Assembly: GCA_028342535.1 (NCBI GenBank)
Contig: JAOLWQ010000001.1
Location: 186,001 to 250,000, forward strand
DNA length: 64,000 nt
From: Methylophilaceae bacterium
GTDB lineage: Bacteria > Pseudomonadota > Gammaproteobacteria > Burkholderiales > Methylophilaceae
Reading direction: 5' to 3'
The position numbers and the translations under genes are program-made. Of this stretch, positions 9,210 through 17,962 are shown one piece after another; position 1 is the stretch's first letter, and every line of letters begins with the position of its first letter. Under the pieces are notes generated by a model. That model saw only the letters and a program-made list of their open reading frames with translations, was not told the DNA's origin and did not search any database.

Positions 9210-9876
9210 AAAAGCAATAATATTATTATCAGGTGGATTAGATTCTTCAACGGTTCTAGCAATAGCTAGAGCAGAAGGTTATGAATGTTATGCTTTAACT
9301 ATAAACTATCGTCAAAGACATAATGCAGAACTAGTAGCAGCTAGAAATATAGCAAATTTTTTTGAAGTGAAAGATTTTAAAATTGTAGATATAGATTTAA
9401 GCTGGCTAAAAAGCTCAGCCTTAACAAATAAAAATATTAGTATTCCAGAAAATCCTTCTATTGGAATTCCGGTGACATATGTCCCAGCTCGAAATACGAT
9501 AATGATGACCTTGGCATTAGCTTGGGCAGAAACAATTAAGAGTCAAAATATCTTTATAGGAGTTAATTCAGTTGATTATTCAGGATATCCTGATTGTCGA
9601 CCTGAATATATAGAAAGCTTTCAAAATATGGCAAATTTAGCTACCAAATCTGCAGTTGAGGGGAATAAGATTAAAATACATACCCCTTTAATAGAAATGA
9701 CAAAAGCAGAGATTATTCTTAAGGGTATAAAAAATCAGGTCGATTATAAGATGACAGTTTCATGCTATCAAGCAACGGAAAACGGTTTAGCTTGCGGAAA
9801 ATGTGATTCATGTAGACTCAGAATAGAAGGGTTTGAATCTGCCAAAATAGAAGATCCAACTAATTATAAAACTTAG
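9202..9876 (+). CDS. queC: 7-cyano-7-deazaguanine synthase QueC
   Basis: A 224-aa PP-loop ATPase with the ATP motif LLSGGLDSSTVL near the N-terminus and the zinc-binding C-terminal cysteines (SCYQ, ACGKCDSCRLR). It converts 7-carboxy-7-deazaguanine to preQ0. The start is GTG at 9202 inside the end of queE, preceded by GGGGGAAG. queD and queF are not in this window. Confidence 0.95.
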   Translation: MSKKAIILLSGGLDSSTVLAIARAEGYECYALTINYRQRHNAELVAARNIANFFEVKDFKIVDIDLSWLKSSALTNKNISIPENPSIGIPVTYVPARNTIMMTLALAWAETIKSQNIFIGVNSVDYSGYPDCRPEYIESFQNMANLATKSAVEGNKIKIHTPLIEMTKAEIILKGIKNQVDYKMTVSCYQATENGLACGKCDSCRLRIEGFESAKIEDPTNYKT

Positions 9877-9973
9877 TAAAAATCAAATATTTAATTAAAC
9901 TTGCCAAACTTATCTAAAATAGCGTAAAATTTTGCCCTTTCTGTAGAAAACAATTAAATAAAGAGAATAAATT

Positions 9974-10390
9974 ATGGTGGTTATTAGGCTTTCAAGAAGT
10001 GGCAATAAAAATAGACCTTATTTTAATGTCGTAGTAGCAGATTCAAAGAAGCCCCGTGATGGGCGTTTTATTGAAAGAATTGGCTTTTACAACCCAATGG
10101 CTAGAGCTGGCTCAGAAACATTAAGATTAGAAACTGGTCGAATTGAATACTGGCAAGGACACGGCGCATTATTGTCAGATACGATGACTAGGATTGTTAA
10201 ATTGCATGCTAAAGGGTCAGATGGTTTAGAAGAAATGAAGAAAAAAGATGCTGCAAAAGCTGCATCAAAAAAAGCAAAAAAAGAAGCTGAGAAATTAGCA
10301 AAAGCTGAGGCAGCTGTCGAGGCAGAAGCTCCAGAAGCTCCAGCGGCAGAAGCAGCTCCAGCGGCAGAAGAAAAGACGGAAGATAAATAG
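9974..10390 (+). CDS. rpsP: 30S ribosomal protein S16 with Ala/Lys/Glu-rich tail
   Basis: The core ([40 protein letters not shown]) is standard S16, about 85 residues. About 50 further residues form a low-complexity tail, first lysine/alanine-rich, then [17 protein letters not shown]. The tail DNA is much richer in GC than the surroundings. It shares a 28-base identical stretch with the tail of rplS in the same operon. S16 is required for 30S assembly. The gene heads the rpsP-rimM-trmD-rplS operon. Confidence 0.96.
   Translation: MVVIRLSRSGNKNRPYFNVVVADSKKPRDGRFIERIGFYNPMARAGSETLRLETGRIEYWQGHGALLSDTMTRIVKLHAKGSDGLEEMKKKDAAKAASKKAKKEAEKLAKAEAAVEAEAPEAPAAEAAPAAEEKTEDK
10313..10370 (+). repeat. 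Ala/Glu/Pro tail-coding repeat in rpsP, shared with rplS
   Basis: GC-rich in-frame repeat built from GCAGAAGCTCCAGCGG-like units. Bases 10334-10361 are identical to 12108-12135 in rplS. See the paired entry in rplS. Confidence 0.85.
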
Positions 10391-10401
10391 AGAAGGTTGC
10401 A

Positions 10402-10917
10402 TTGTCTTCTAGACAATTAGAAGAAATGGTGGTGATGGGTAAGGTGTTAGTTCCATATGGGGTTAACGGATGGGTAAAAGTTTATTCTTTTACAGAAAAA
10501 TTAGAATCTTTTTTGGCATATAAAAAATTATATTCTTCTAAAGATCAGAAAAATTGGTTAGAAATAAATATTAAAGAAATTAAATTGCATGGTAAGACGA
10601 TTATTGCAAAGTTTTTAGAAATTGCTGACCGTAACCAAGCAGAGACTTATAAAGATTATTTAATTGGGGTGCCTAAAAAATATTTACCACAATTAAACGA
10701 AAATCAATATTATTGGAACGACCTAATAGGATTTGAAGTATTAAATCTTCAGAATGTTTCTTTGGGCTTAGTTGATACATATATTGAGACTGGTGCAAAT
10801 GACGTAATAGTAGTGAAAGGTGATAAGGAGAGATTGATTCCATATACACCAATGACGGTATTAAAAGTAGATACCATGAAAGATAAAATAATTGTGGATT
10901 GGGATGAGAGCTTCTAA
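10402..10917 (+). CDS. rimM: Ribosome maturation factor RimM
   Basis: A 171-aa protein with N-terminal GKVLVPYGVNGWVKVYSFTE and the PRC-barrel C-terminal part ([34 protein letters not shown]). RimM helps maturation of the 30S head next to S19. I keep the TTG start at 10402 because AAGG lies five bases before it; ATG codons at 10426 and 10435 are alternatives and would begin right at the conserved part. The 3' end overlaps trmD. Confidence 0.94.
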   Translation: MSSRQLEEMVVMGKVLVPYGVNGWVKVYSFTEKLESFLAYKKLYSSKDQKNWLEINIKEIKLHGKTIIAKFLEIADRNQAETYKDYLIGVPKKYLPQLNENQYYWNDLIGFEVLNLQNVSLGLVDTYIETGANDVIVVKGDKERLIPYTPMTVLKVDTMKDKIIVDWDESF

Positions 10918-11683
10918 AGTTTTATTAACTTTTGATATTGTAACTTTAATGCCAGAAATGTTTTCGGCTATAAGTGACTATGGAGTTACTGGAAGAGCTT
11001 TTAAGGAAAATATTGTTAATTTAAATTTATGGAACCCAAGAGAATTTTCAATGGACCTTCATAAAACAGTTGATGATAGAACTTACGGCGGAGGTCCTGG
11101 GATGCTTATGATGGCTAATCCTTTGGTAGAGGCAATTGAAGCCGCCAAGGTAAGACAAAGTAATTTAGGAATAAAAAGTAGTAAAGTTATTCATATGACT
11201 CCTAGAGGAAAATTACTAAGTCATAATGAAGTTAAGAGACTGTTAAGCTGTAAAGGGATCGTGATAATTTCGAGTAGATACGAGGGTATTGACGAAAGAG
11301 TTAATGATTGGATTGATGAAGAAATCTCAATTGGAGATTATGTGTTGAGTGGTGGGGAATTAGCTGCTATGACAATGATGGATTGTCTAATTAGGCAATT
11401 ACCTGGCGTATTAAATGATGATGAGTCGGCAACACAAGATTCTTTTGTTGACGGCCTTTTAGATCATTCTCATTTCACACGGCCTGAAGTTTTTAAAGAC
11501 ATGAAGGTACCTGAGGTTTTATTATCAGGAAATCATGAAAAAATTAGGTTGTGGCGATTAAAGGAATCACTAAAGCTGACTTTAAAAAAACGCCCAGATT
11601 TATTGGCTCAGAAGTTGTTGACTAAAGAGGAGACTCGGCTGCTTAAAGAAATTCAGATTGAGCAGGAACAAGGCTCCATATAA
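10904..11683 (+). CDS. trmD: tRNA (guanine37-N1)-methyltransferase TrmD
   Basis: A SPOUT-class methyltransferase with [48 protein letters not shown] and the knot segment [15 protein letters not shown]. TrmD methylates G37 of tRNAs reading CUN, CCN and CGG. The ORF track starts at TTG 10892, but ATG 10904 gives the more usual short lead before the conserved start and overlaps rimM by 14 bases. The protein has 259 aa from this start. Confidence 0.95.
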   Translation: MRASKVLLTFDIVTLMPEMFSAISDYGVTGRAFKENIVNLNLWNPREFSMDLHKTVDDRTYGGGPGMLMMANPLVEAIEAAKVRQSNLGIKSSKVIHMTPRGKLLSHNEVKRLLSCKGIVIISSRYEGIDERVNDWIDEEISIGDYVLSGGELAAMTMMDCLIRQLPGVLNDDESATQDSFVDGLLDHSHFTRPEVFKDMKVPEVLLSGNHEKIRLWRLKESLKLTLKKRPDLLAQKLLTKEETRLLKEIQIEQEQGSI

Positions 11684-11702
11684 TTTAAAAGGAACAGGAA
11701 TC

Positions 11703-12236
11703 ATGGCAAATATTATTGAAACATTAGAGCAAGAAGAAATAGCACGTTTAGGAAAAAAAATTCCAAAATTCTCACCGGGAGATACAGTAGTAGTAGGTGT
11801 TAATGTTGTTGAGGGAACAAGAAAGCGGGTTCAAGCCTTTGAAGGCGTTGTTATTTCTAAAAGAAATAGAGGATTGAATTCATCATTTATTGTTCGTAAA
11901 ATTTCTTCAGGTGAGGGAATTGAAAGAACTTTTCAACTTCATTCCCCACAAATTGAAAGTATTGAAGTTAGAAGTCGGGGTGATGTACGCAGAGCAAAAT
12001 TATTCTACTTACGTGAACGATCAGGAAAATCTGCAAGAATTAAAGAGCGTTTAAAAGTGCGTGATAGTGACAGTCAGTTTGAAGAGATTCCAGATATGTT
12101 AATCGAAGAAGCTCCAGCGGCAGAAGCAGCTCCAGAAGCTCCAGCGGCAGAAGCTTCAGCGGCAGAAGCAGCTCCAGAAGCTCCAGCGGCAGAAGCAGCT
12201 CCAGAAGCTCCAGCGGCCAGTGACAAACCTGCTTAA
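11703..12236 (+). CDS. rplS: 50S ribosomal protein L19 with Ala/Glu/Pro tail
   Basis: The core [33 protein letters not shown] through [21 protein letters not shown] is L19, about 120 residues, located at the 30S-50S interface. About 40 more residues consist of repeats of [17 protein letters not shown] moved the start from the track's 11658 to ATG 11703, which follows AAGGAACAGG and gives the canonical N-terminus. The tail is unusual for L19 and parallels that of S16 in the same operon. Confidence 0.96.
   Translation: MANIIETLEQEEIARLGKKIPKFSPGDTVVVGVNVVEGTRKRVQAFEGVVISKRNRGLNSSFIVRKISSGEGIERTFQLHSPQIESIEVRSRGDVRRAKLFYLRERSGKSARIKERLKVRDSDSQFEEIPDMLIEEAPAAEAAPEAPAAEASAAEAAPEAPAAEAAPEAPAASDKPA
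12105..12225 (+). repeat. Ala/Glu/Pro tail-coding repeat in rplS, shared with rpsP
   Basis: Several near-identical units coding [16 protein letters not shown], including bases 12108-12135 that match 10334-10361 of rpsP exactly. The repeat is strikingly GC-rich for this genome and in frame throughout. Confidence 0.88.
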
Positions 12237-12254
12237 TTAGATATATAACTAAAT

Positions 12255-12284
12255 AAAAAAGCCCCATAATTTGGGGCTTTTTTA
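12255..12284 (+). terminator. Rho-independent terminator of the rpsP-rplS operon
   Basis: Perfect stem GCCCCA/TGGGGC with loop TAATT, flanked by an A-run on the left and TTTTTT on the right, 19 bases after the rplS stop. Confidence 0.93.
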
Positions 12285-12339
12285 TTTAACTAATAAAAAA
12301 ATAATGAAAAGATAGATAAATAGATTTAGAATTAAAGTA

Positions 12340-13266
12340 ATGGATAATGAATCTAAAGGAAAGCCTAGTAATAATCACACAAAAAATAAAATTATTGATG
12401 TATTTATTGACCATCTATGGTTGGAAGATGGCTTATCTAAAAATACATTAAATAGCTATCGATTTGATTTGGAATTATTTACGGAATGGCTAACTAAAAG
12501 CTTAAAAAAAGATATATTAGATGTTTCTAAGGCGGATATTCAGCAGTATCTATCATTTAAATTTCCTACATCTCAATCAAGAAGTATTGCAAGGTTGCTT
12601 GCAACGCTCAGACGATTATTTAGATATTTATTAAGAGAAAACAAAGTAAATAATGACCCTACTCTAGAGATAATTAGTCCAAAAATACCAAAATCTTTAC
12701 CAAAAAGTTTAAGTGAAGAAGAGGTGGAGGCACTTCTAAATGCTCCTAATATTAAAACTATTTCTGGATTAAGAGATAAGGCAATGCTTGAATTGTTATA
12801 TGCCTGTGGCCTTCGTGTTTCCGAATTAGTTAACATACTTTTAACCGAATTAAGTATGAGTGAGGGTGTTATAAGAATTACAGGTAAAGGCAGCAAAACC
12901 CGATTAGTCCCTATGGGGGAAGAAGCACTAGATTGGCTAAAGAATTATATTAATGAGAGTAGAAATAAAATTTTAAATAACAAAACATCTAGCTATCTCT
13001 TTATTACAAGTCGTGGAAGCGCAATGACGAGGCAAGCATTTTGGTATTTAATAAGAAGATATTCAATTATTGCTCAAATAAAAAAACCAATATCACCTCA
13101 TATATTAAGACATGCGTTTGCAACACATTTGATAAATCATGGAGCAGATATAAGGGTTGTTCAAATGCTTCTTGGTCATAGTGACATTTCAACGACACAA
13201 ATTTATACTCATGTAGCAAGAGAAAGGTTAAAAAAAATTCATCAATCCCATCACCCAAGAGGGTAA
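12340..13266 (+). CDS. xerD: Site-specific tyrosine recombinase XerD
   Basis: A 308-aa tyrosine recombinase. The N-terminal SAM-like DNA-binding domain is DHLWLEDGLSKNTLNSYRFDL. The catalytic domain has the first Arg in ACGLRVSELVNI, the Lys loop in GKGSKTRLVPMG, HILRHAFATHLI (HxxR), LGHSDISTTQIYTHV and the nucleophilic Tyr. With XerC it resolves chromosome dimers at dif. The wording of the N-terminus (LWLEDGLSKNT) favours XerD over XerC. It lies alone after a terminator and is not next to an integration site, so it is a housekeeping recombinase rather than a mobile-element integrase. Confidence 0.93.
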   Translation: MDNESKGKPSNNHTKNKIIDVFIDHLWLEDGLSKNTLNSYRFDLELFTEWLTKSLKKDILDVSKADIQQYLSFKFPTSQSRSIARLLATLRRLFRYLLRENKVNNDPTLEIISPKIPKSLPKSLSEEEVEALLNAPNIKTISGLRDKAMLELLYACGLRVSELVNILLTELSMSEGVIRITGKGSKTRLVPMGEEALDWLKNYINESRNKILNNKTSSYLFITSRGSAMTRQAFWYLIRRYSIIAQIKKPISPHILRHAFATHLINHGADIRVVQMLLGHSDISTTQIYTHVARERLKKIHQSHHPRG

Positions 13267-13268
13267 AT

Positions 13269-13616
13269 TTATCGTTCTAAAATAACACCAACAAAATCTG
13301 TATCAGGAAGAATTTTTTGTTTTGAAATTTTTAATACAATTTTTTCAAAGTGAAATTTTTCTTTTAAGCAACTTATAATATCCTCACCAAAATCTTCGAG
13401 GAGGTGGTGCTCGTGTTTCGAGGCAATCATTTTTATTTCAGATTCAATTAAGGCGTAGTCAATTGTTTTAGAAATATCATTTGAATCAAAAATTTCATTT
13501 CCTTTTAGCTGGATATCGACATCAATTATAAGTTGCTGGGAAATAGCTCTTTCCCAATCGGGTACACCAATTTTGGTAATTAATTTAAGGCCGTGCAGAA
13601 AAATATTATTTGTCAT
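13269..13616 (-). CDS. folB: Dihydroneopterin aldolase FolB
   Basis: A small tunnelling-fold protein beginning NNIFLHGLKLITKIGVPDWERAISQQLIIDVDI, with the catalytic-type YALIESEI segment and the C-terminal KPDTDFVGVILER-like end. FolB cleaves dihydroneopterin to 6-hydroxymethyl-dihydropterin in folate synthesis. ATG at 13616 fits the family N-terminus. A TTG at 13637 (the track start) has AGG eight bases upstream and would add seven residues, so the start is uncertain. The gene is convergent with xerD and divergent from plsY. Confidence 0.9.
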   Translation of the reverse strand: MTNNIFLHGLKLITKIGVPDWERAISQQLIIDVDIQLKGNEIFDSNDISKTIDYALIESEIKMIASKHEHHLLEDFGEDIISCLKEKFHFEKIVLKISKQKILPDTDFVGVILER

Positions 13617-13651
13617 GAAGAATTTATTGTTTTTCAAATATAATACCTACT

Positions 13652-14239
13652 ATGATAAATCAAATTTTCCTTATTTCTAGTGCTTATTTAATTGGATCCC
13701 TATCTTTTGGGATAATCGTTAGTAAGTTTTTTAATCTATCAGATCCAAGAACTATCGGATCGAAAAATCCTGGAGCTACAAATGTTTTAAGAACGGGGAA
13801 TAAGCTCGCTGCAATTTTGACATTATTAGGAGATATCCTTAAAGCTACCGCTGTTGTGAAGATTGCAATACTTATTGGTTTAAATGACTTAGAAACGATG
13901 CAAGTTTGTTTAGCAGTTTTGATTGGGCATACTTACCCAATTTACTATAAATTTAAAGGAGGGAAAGGAGTTGCAACTGCTCTCGGTATTTTACTAGCTA
14001 CTAATTGGATATTAGCCTTAAGTACAATTTTTATTTGGGTAATTATTTTTTCTATATGGCGATATTCTTCGTTGGCGGCTATTATTGCCTCTTTATTTGT
14101 TCCAATTATTAGTTATTTCTTAAATGACACATCATATATATTGCTTACGAATATCTTAATTACTGCTTTAATTCTTTTCAATCATCACGAAAACATTAAA
14201 AACTTAATTAAAGGTGTTGAGCCAAGCTTTAAAAATTAG
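13652..14239 (+). CDS. plsY: Glycerol-3-phosphate acyltransferase PlsY
   Basis: A 195-aa multi-pass membrane protein with the PlsY motifs [32 protein letters not shown] and [12 protein letters not shown]. It transfers acyl groups from acyl-phosphate to glycerol-3-phosphate in phospholipid synthesis. It is divergent from folB and overlaps the convergent tsaD end by about 11 bases, as often found for the plsY-folB-tsaD neighbourhood. Confidence 0.96.
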   Translation: MINQIFLISSAYLIGSLSFGIIVSKFFNLSDPRTIGSKNPGATNVLRTGNKLAAILTLLGDILKATAVVKIAILIGLNDLETMQVCLAVLIGHTYPIYYKFKGGKGVATALGILLATNWILALSTIFIWVIIFSIWRYSSLAAIIASLFVPIISYFLNDTSYILLTNILITALILFNHHENIKNLIKGVEPSFKN

Positions 14240-15245
14240 ACTCAATCTCTGATAATTTCCATCTTGGCTGTACAGAAAATTTATAATCATTTTTGGAAGA
14301 TAAGTGAGCTCTGAGGGCACCTGCTAGGGCAATCATCGCTCCATTATCTGTACAAAATTCTAGCTTTGGAAAATAAGCTCTAAAATTTTCACTCTTAGAT
14401 TGAGTTATCAATTTCTCTCTTAATTTCTTATTAGCCCCAACCCCTCCTGAGATCACTATATTATTATAGGAAGTTTGTTTTAGAGCTTGAATAGATTTTT
14501 TTACGAGCACGTCTGTAATAGATTCTTGAAAAGAAAAAGCAATATTTGCTTTAACTGCGAGTGTTAGATTTGGTTGTTTTTTTACTAAAGTTAAAACTGC
14601 AGTCTTAAGACCACTAAAACTGAAATCTAATCCATGAGTATGAAACAGGGGCCTAGGAAGATCGTATTTTGCATTACCTTTATCAGCTAATTCTGATAAT
14701 GCAGACCCGCCAGGATAGCCTAATCCAAGAAGCTTCGCAGTTTTATCAAAGGCTTCACCTGCTGCGTCATCTAAAGTGTCACCCAATATTTTATATTGGC
14801 CAATACCTTTTACATCTATAAGTTGAGTGTGCCCCCCTGATACTAAAAGTGCTACAAAAGGAAAAGAAGGTTTATCGTCTTCAAGCATTGGAGCTAGTAA
14901 ATGGCCTTCAAGATGATGTACTGGAATTGAAGGTATATTTAATGAATATGCTAGGGCTTCAGCTAACGAACTTCCAACTAAAAGAGCTCCAGATAATCCA
15001 GGCCCCGCAGTATATGCAATTGAGTCAATTAAATTAATCGAAATAGAGTTATCTTTGAGTAATTGATCAATAAGTGGAATTATATATTTGATATGATCGC
15101 GTGAAGCAAGCTCAGGGACAACTCCGCCATAAAAGGAATGAAGTTTAACTTGAGAGTGTAACGTATGGCCTAAGAGCCCTTTTTCTGTGTCATAGAGAGC
15201 AATTCCTGTTTCGTCACATGAGCTTTCAATTCCAAGAACAAGCAT
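14229..15245 (-). CDS. tsaD: tRNA N6-threonylcarbamoyladenosine transferase TsaD
   Basis: A 338-aa ASKHA-fold protein with [18 protein letters not shown], the metal-binding histidines in [13 protein letters not shown], the nucleotide-binding [11 protein letters not shown] and [13 protein letters not shown], and the C-terminal [12 protein letters not shown]. It works with TsaB, TsaC and TsaE to make t6A37 in tRNAs reading ANN codons. The length is normal. It is divergent from rpsU across a 122-base AT-rich gap. Confidence 0.97.
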   Translation of the reverse strand: MLVLGIESSCDETGIALYDTEKGLLGHTLHSQVKLHSFYGGVVPELASRDHIKYIIPLIDQLLKDNSISINLIDSIAYTAGPGLSGALLVGSSLAEALAYSLNIPSIPVHHLEGHLLAPMLEDDKPSFPFVALLVSGGHTQLIDVKGIGQYKILGDTLDDAAGEAFDKTAKLLGLGYPGGSALSELADKGNAKYDLPRPLFHTHGLDFSFSGLKTAVLTLVKKQPNLTLAVKANIAFSFQESITDVLVKKSIQALKQTSYNNIVISGGVGANKKLREKLITQSKSENFRAYFPKLEFCTDNGAMIALAGALRAHLSSKNDYKFSVQPRWKLSEIESNF

Positions 15246-15367
15246 TTAGATAGTATTTTTATTTATATTAGTTGAAAAAAATGAATATTAGCATTAAAAT
15301 GTCAACCTTTCTAAGATTAGTAAAATTTTTTATTAATTCATAGAGTTAAACTTTAAAGAGATTATTA

Positions 15368-15580
15368 ATGTCAACAGTAAAAGTAAAAGAAAACGAACCA
15401 TTTGATGTCGCACTAAGGCGATTTAAAAGACTTGTTGAGAAAACAGGGTTGTTAAATGATTTGCGCGCTAGAGAATTTTATGAAAAGCCTACTTGGGAAC
15501 GCAAAAGAAAAGCTGCAGCAGCTGTCAAGAGACAATATCGACGCTTAAGAAATCAAATGCTACCCCCAAAACTTTTCTAA
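15368..15580 (+). CDS. rpsU: 30S ribosomal protein S21
   Basis: A 70-aa basic protein with [60 protein letters not shown], the classic S21 sequence. It is part of the small subunit and influences initiation. It begins the macromolecular-synthesis-type order rpsU-yqeY-dnaG-rpoD. Confidence 0.97.
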   Translation: MSTVKVKENEPFDVALRRFKRLVEKTGLLNDLRAREFYEKPTWERKRKAAAAVKRQYRRLRNQMLPPKLF

Positions 15581-15587
15581 GTTACAA

Positions 15588-16031
15588 GTGTCATTAAAGA
15601 TTCAAATTACTGATGACATGAAATCCTCAATGCGTAGTAAAGATTCTTCGCGTCTAGGAACTATTAGGCTTCTTCTAGCCGCAATTAAACAAAAAGAAAT
15701 TGATGAGCAAATAGAACTTGTTGATGCAGATATTGTTTCAATAATTGATAAGATGTTAAAGCAACGACGTGATTCTATTAGTGCATTTAACAAAGCAGAC
15801 CGTAAAGATTTAGTTGAAAAAGAAGAGTTTGAGCTTAAAGTGCTTCAAGATTATATGCCACTGCAATTTACAGAGCAAGAGGTTGAAAAAGCTATAGTTA
15901 ATGCAATTGAAAGTACCGGTGCTAATTCAATGAAGGATATGGGTGCCATAATGAATATTCTCAAACCAAAACTGGCTGGTAAAGCTAACATGGCTGATGT
16001 TTCAAACAAGATAAAAACAAAACTTACGTAA
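15588..16031 (+). CDS. yqeY: GatB/YqeY domain protein
   Basis: A 147-aa helical protein resembling the tRNA-contacting tail domain of GatB (MKSSMRSKDSSRLGTIRLLLAAIKQKEIDE, LQDYMPLQFTEQEVEKAI, GAIMNILKPKLAGKANMADVSNKIKTKL). Its molecular role is not settled. It starts at GTG 15588, seven bases after rpsU, and lies in the conserved rpsU-yqeY-dnaG cluster. Confidence 0.93.
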   Translation: MSLKIQITDDMKSSMRSKDSSRLGTIRLLLAAIKQKEIDEQIELVDADIVSIIDKMLKQRRDSISAFNKADRKDLVEKEEFELKVLQDYMPLQFTEQEVEKAIVNAIESTGANSMKDMGAIMNILKPKLAGKANMADVSNKIKTKLT

Positions 16032-16094
16032 CTTTTTTATATTTTAAGTAAAAATTCTACTTTTTCTTTTAGTTATTAAGATAAAATCCTTAAT

Positions 16095-17819
16095 ATGGCT
16101 TTTCCAGACTCCTTTACGCAAGAATTACTAAATAGAATTGATATAGTAAACATCATAGATAAGAGAGTACAGTTAAAAAAAAGAGGTTCAAATTTTATAG
16201 CTTGTTGCCCTTTTCATGATGAAAAAACACCATCATTTACTGTAAGTCCTTCTAAACAGTTTTATCATTGTTTTGGTTGTAGTGCGAGTGGCGATGCTAT
16301 TCAATTTTTAATTGAATATGAAGGGTTAACATTTGTTGATTCTATTACCGAACTTGCTAATTCTATTGGCTTAGAGGTTCCAAATGACGCACCTCAAAAG
16401 ATTGAAAAAAACAATGAAAATGCAAATTTAGAGGAAGTAATAAAAATTGCAAGTATCTTTTATCAAAAACAATTAAGAGAGTCAGTAAAAGCAATAAGCT
16501 ATTTAAAATCAAGAGGGTTAACTGGAGAAATAGCCAAAGAATTTGAAATTGGCTTTGCACCTGAAGGATGGCAAAATTTAAAAATACCATTTAAGAAATA
16601 TGAGAACGAAATTCTTGTAAAAGCCGGTCTTGTCGTCAAAAGTGATAAAGGAAAATACTATGATCGTTTTAGAGATCGAATCATATTTCCTATTTATAGC
16701 GATAAGGGCAAGATAATTGGGTTCGGAGGCAGAGTAATCAATCCAGAAGATACCCCTAAATATTATAACTCCCCAGAGACACCTCTATTTCAAAAAAGTT
16801 ATGAGCTTTATGGGCTATTAGCATCAAGAAAATCTATTCGAGAAAAAGGTTATGTATTAGTAGTTGAGGGATACATGGATGTAGTAGGACTTGCTCAAAA
16901 AGGAATTAAAAATGCTGTAGCAACTTTAGGAACTGCTACAACAGCTTTTCATATTAAAAAATTATTACGATACACTGAAGAAATTATTTTTTGTTTTGAT
17001 GGAGATGATGCTGGGCGAAATGCGTCATGGCGTGCAATGAATAATGCTTTAATTTCAGTTACAGATGTAACACAACTAAAGTTTTTATTTTTACCAGATG
17101 GCTATGATCCTGATTCCTTTGTAAAAGAAAACTCTTCTGAAGATTTTGAGATTTTAGCAAAAAATGCGACTCCATTAACTGAATATATAATTCAATACTT
17201 AACCAAAAATAATGATCTTGTAAACTCAGAAAAAAAAGTAAAGTTTTTAAATGATTTAAAGCCTATTTTTGAACAAATAAAAGCCTCAAAATTATTATTA
17301 CTATTTAAAAAAAGAATAGCAGAAATGATTAATTTGGATATGGATGAGATTGATCAAATATTAGAAATAAATAAACCTTATATAAAAAAAAGTAGCAATA
17401 AAGTTCCAAACAGGCTTCCAATGAGCCCCATAAGAAAGTTTTGTCTTTTACTTATTTTAAGGCCAGATTTAATAAAACAAGAGGATTTAAAATATTTTAC
17501 TTCGGATAAAATAGATGACAAGTTGGTATTGGCTATAATGGAGATGACAAAAAAAGGTGGCCTAAATAATTCAGCAGCAATTATACATTTTTTATCAAGT
17601 CGATTTGATGCTGAACTAATTAGGCAAGTTCATACTCAACTTGCAACATTTGATGATGAGATGGAAATGGAGGATGAGGTTAAAGCATTGAGGATAAGCA
17701 TCATAAAACGACATTCTTTGGTGACAAATAAAAGTAAGCTGAATGAAGCTACAAAAAAAAGCTTAGCTTCACTTTCTGAAGAAGAAAGAGAGTTTATAAA
17801 AAATATAGGTAAATTATAA
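16095..17819 (+). CDS. dnaG: DNA primase DnaG
   Basis: A 574-aa primase. The CHC2 zinc finger (CCPFHDEKTPSFTVSPSKQFYHCFGC) is near residue 40. The catalytic core with the Toprim segment (VLVVEGYMDVVGLAQKGI and FCFDGDDAGRNA) spans about 110-370, and a C-terminal helicase-interaction region follows. It makes RNA primers at the replication fork. The length is near the family norm. It is separated from rpoD by 143 bases that hold a promoter-like element. Confidence 0.96.
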   Translation: MAFPDSFTQELLNRIDIVNIIDKRVQLKKRGSNFIACCPFHDEKTPSFTVSPSKQFYHCFGCSASGDAIQFLIEYEGLTFVDSITELANSIGLEVPNDAPQKIEKNNENANLEEVIKIASIFYQKQLRESVKAISYLKSRGLTGEIAKEFEIGFAPEGWQNLKIPFKKYENEILVKAGLVVKSDKGKYYDRFRDRIIFPIYSDKGKIIGFGGRVINPEDTPKYYNSPETPLFQKSYELYGLLASRKSIREKGYVLVVEGYMDVVGLAQKGIKNAVATLGTATTAFHIKKLLRYTEEIIFCFDGDDAGRNASWRAMNNALISVTDVTQLKFLFLPDGYDPDSFVKENSSEDFEILAKNATPLTEYIIQYLTKNNDLVNSEKKVKFLNDLKPIFEQIKASKLLLLFKKRIAEMINLDMDEIDQILEINKPYIKKSSNKVPNRLPMSPIRKFCLLLILRPDLIKQEDLKYFTSDKIDDKLVLAIMEMTKKGGLNNSAAIIHFLSSRFDAELIRQVHTQLATFDDEMEMEDEVKALRISIIKRHSLVTNKSKLNEATKKSLASLSEEEREFIKNIGKL

Positions 17820-17865
17820 GCAATTGATTTTTAATGCTTTTTATAAGAGCAATTAAAAAATTTAA

Positions 17866-17894
17866 TTGATTTAAAATTGATACTCTGCTAAAAT
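17866..17894 (+). promoter_or_regulatory. Candidate sigma-70 promoter for rpoD
   Basis: TTGATT at 17866-17871 and TAAAAT at 17889-17894 are separated by 17 bases, and lie about 70 bases before the rpoD start. It would allow rpoD expression independent of dnaG. Sequence match only. Confidence 0.5.
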
Positions 17895-17962
17895 TCTTTT
17901 TCCAAAAAATGTTATTTTGACCATTAAAAATATAGTCCCATATGAATTAATTAGAGGTAGCC

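Noticed and set aside
10087-10416. Ser/Ala-rich ORF on the minus strand over rpsP
   Set aside because: Shadow of the GC-rich rpsP tail repeats; no start context or family.
12040-12267. Leu/Pro-rich minus-strand ORF over rplS
   Set aside because: Antisense reading of the rplS tail repeat (repeated LLELLLP); not a gene.
12340-13266. xerD as an integrase of a mobile element
   Set aside because: It has the XerD wording, stands in a housekeeping context, and is 7 kb from the island.
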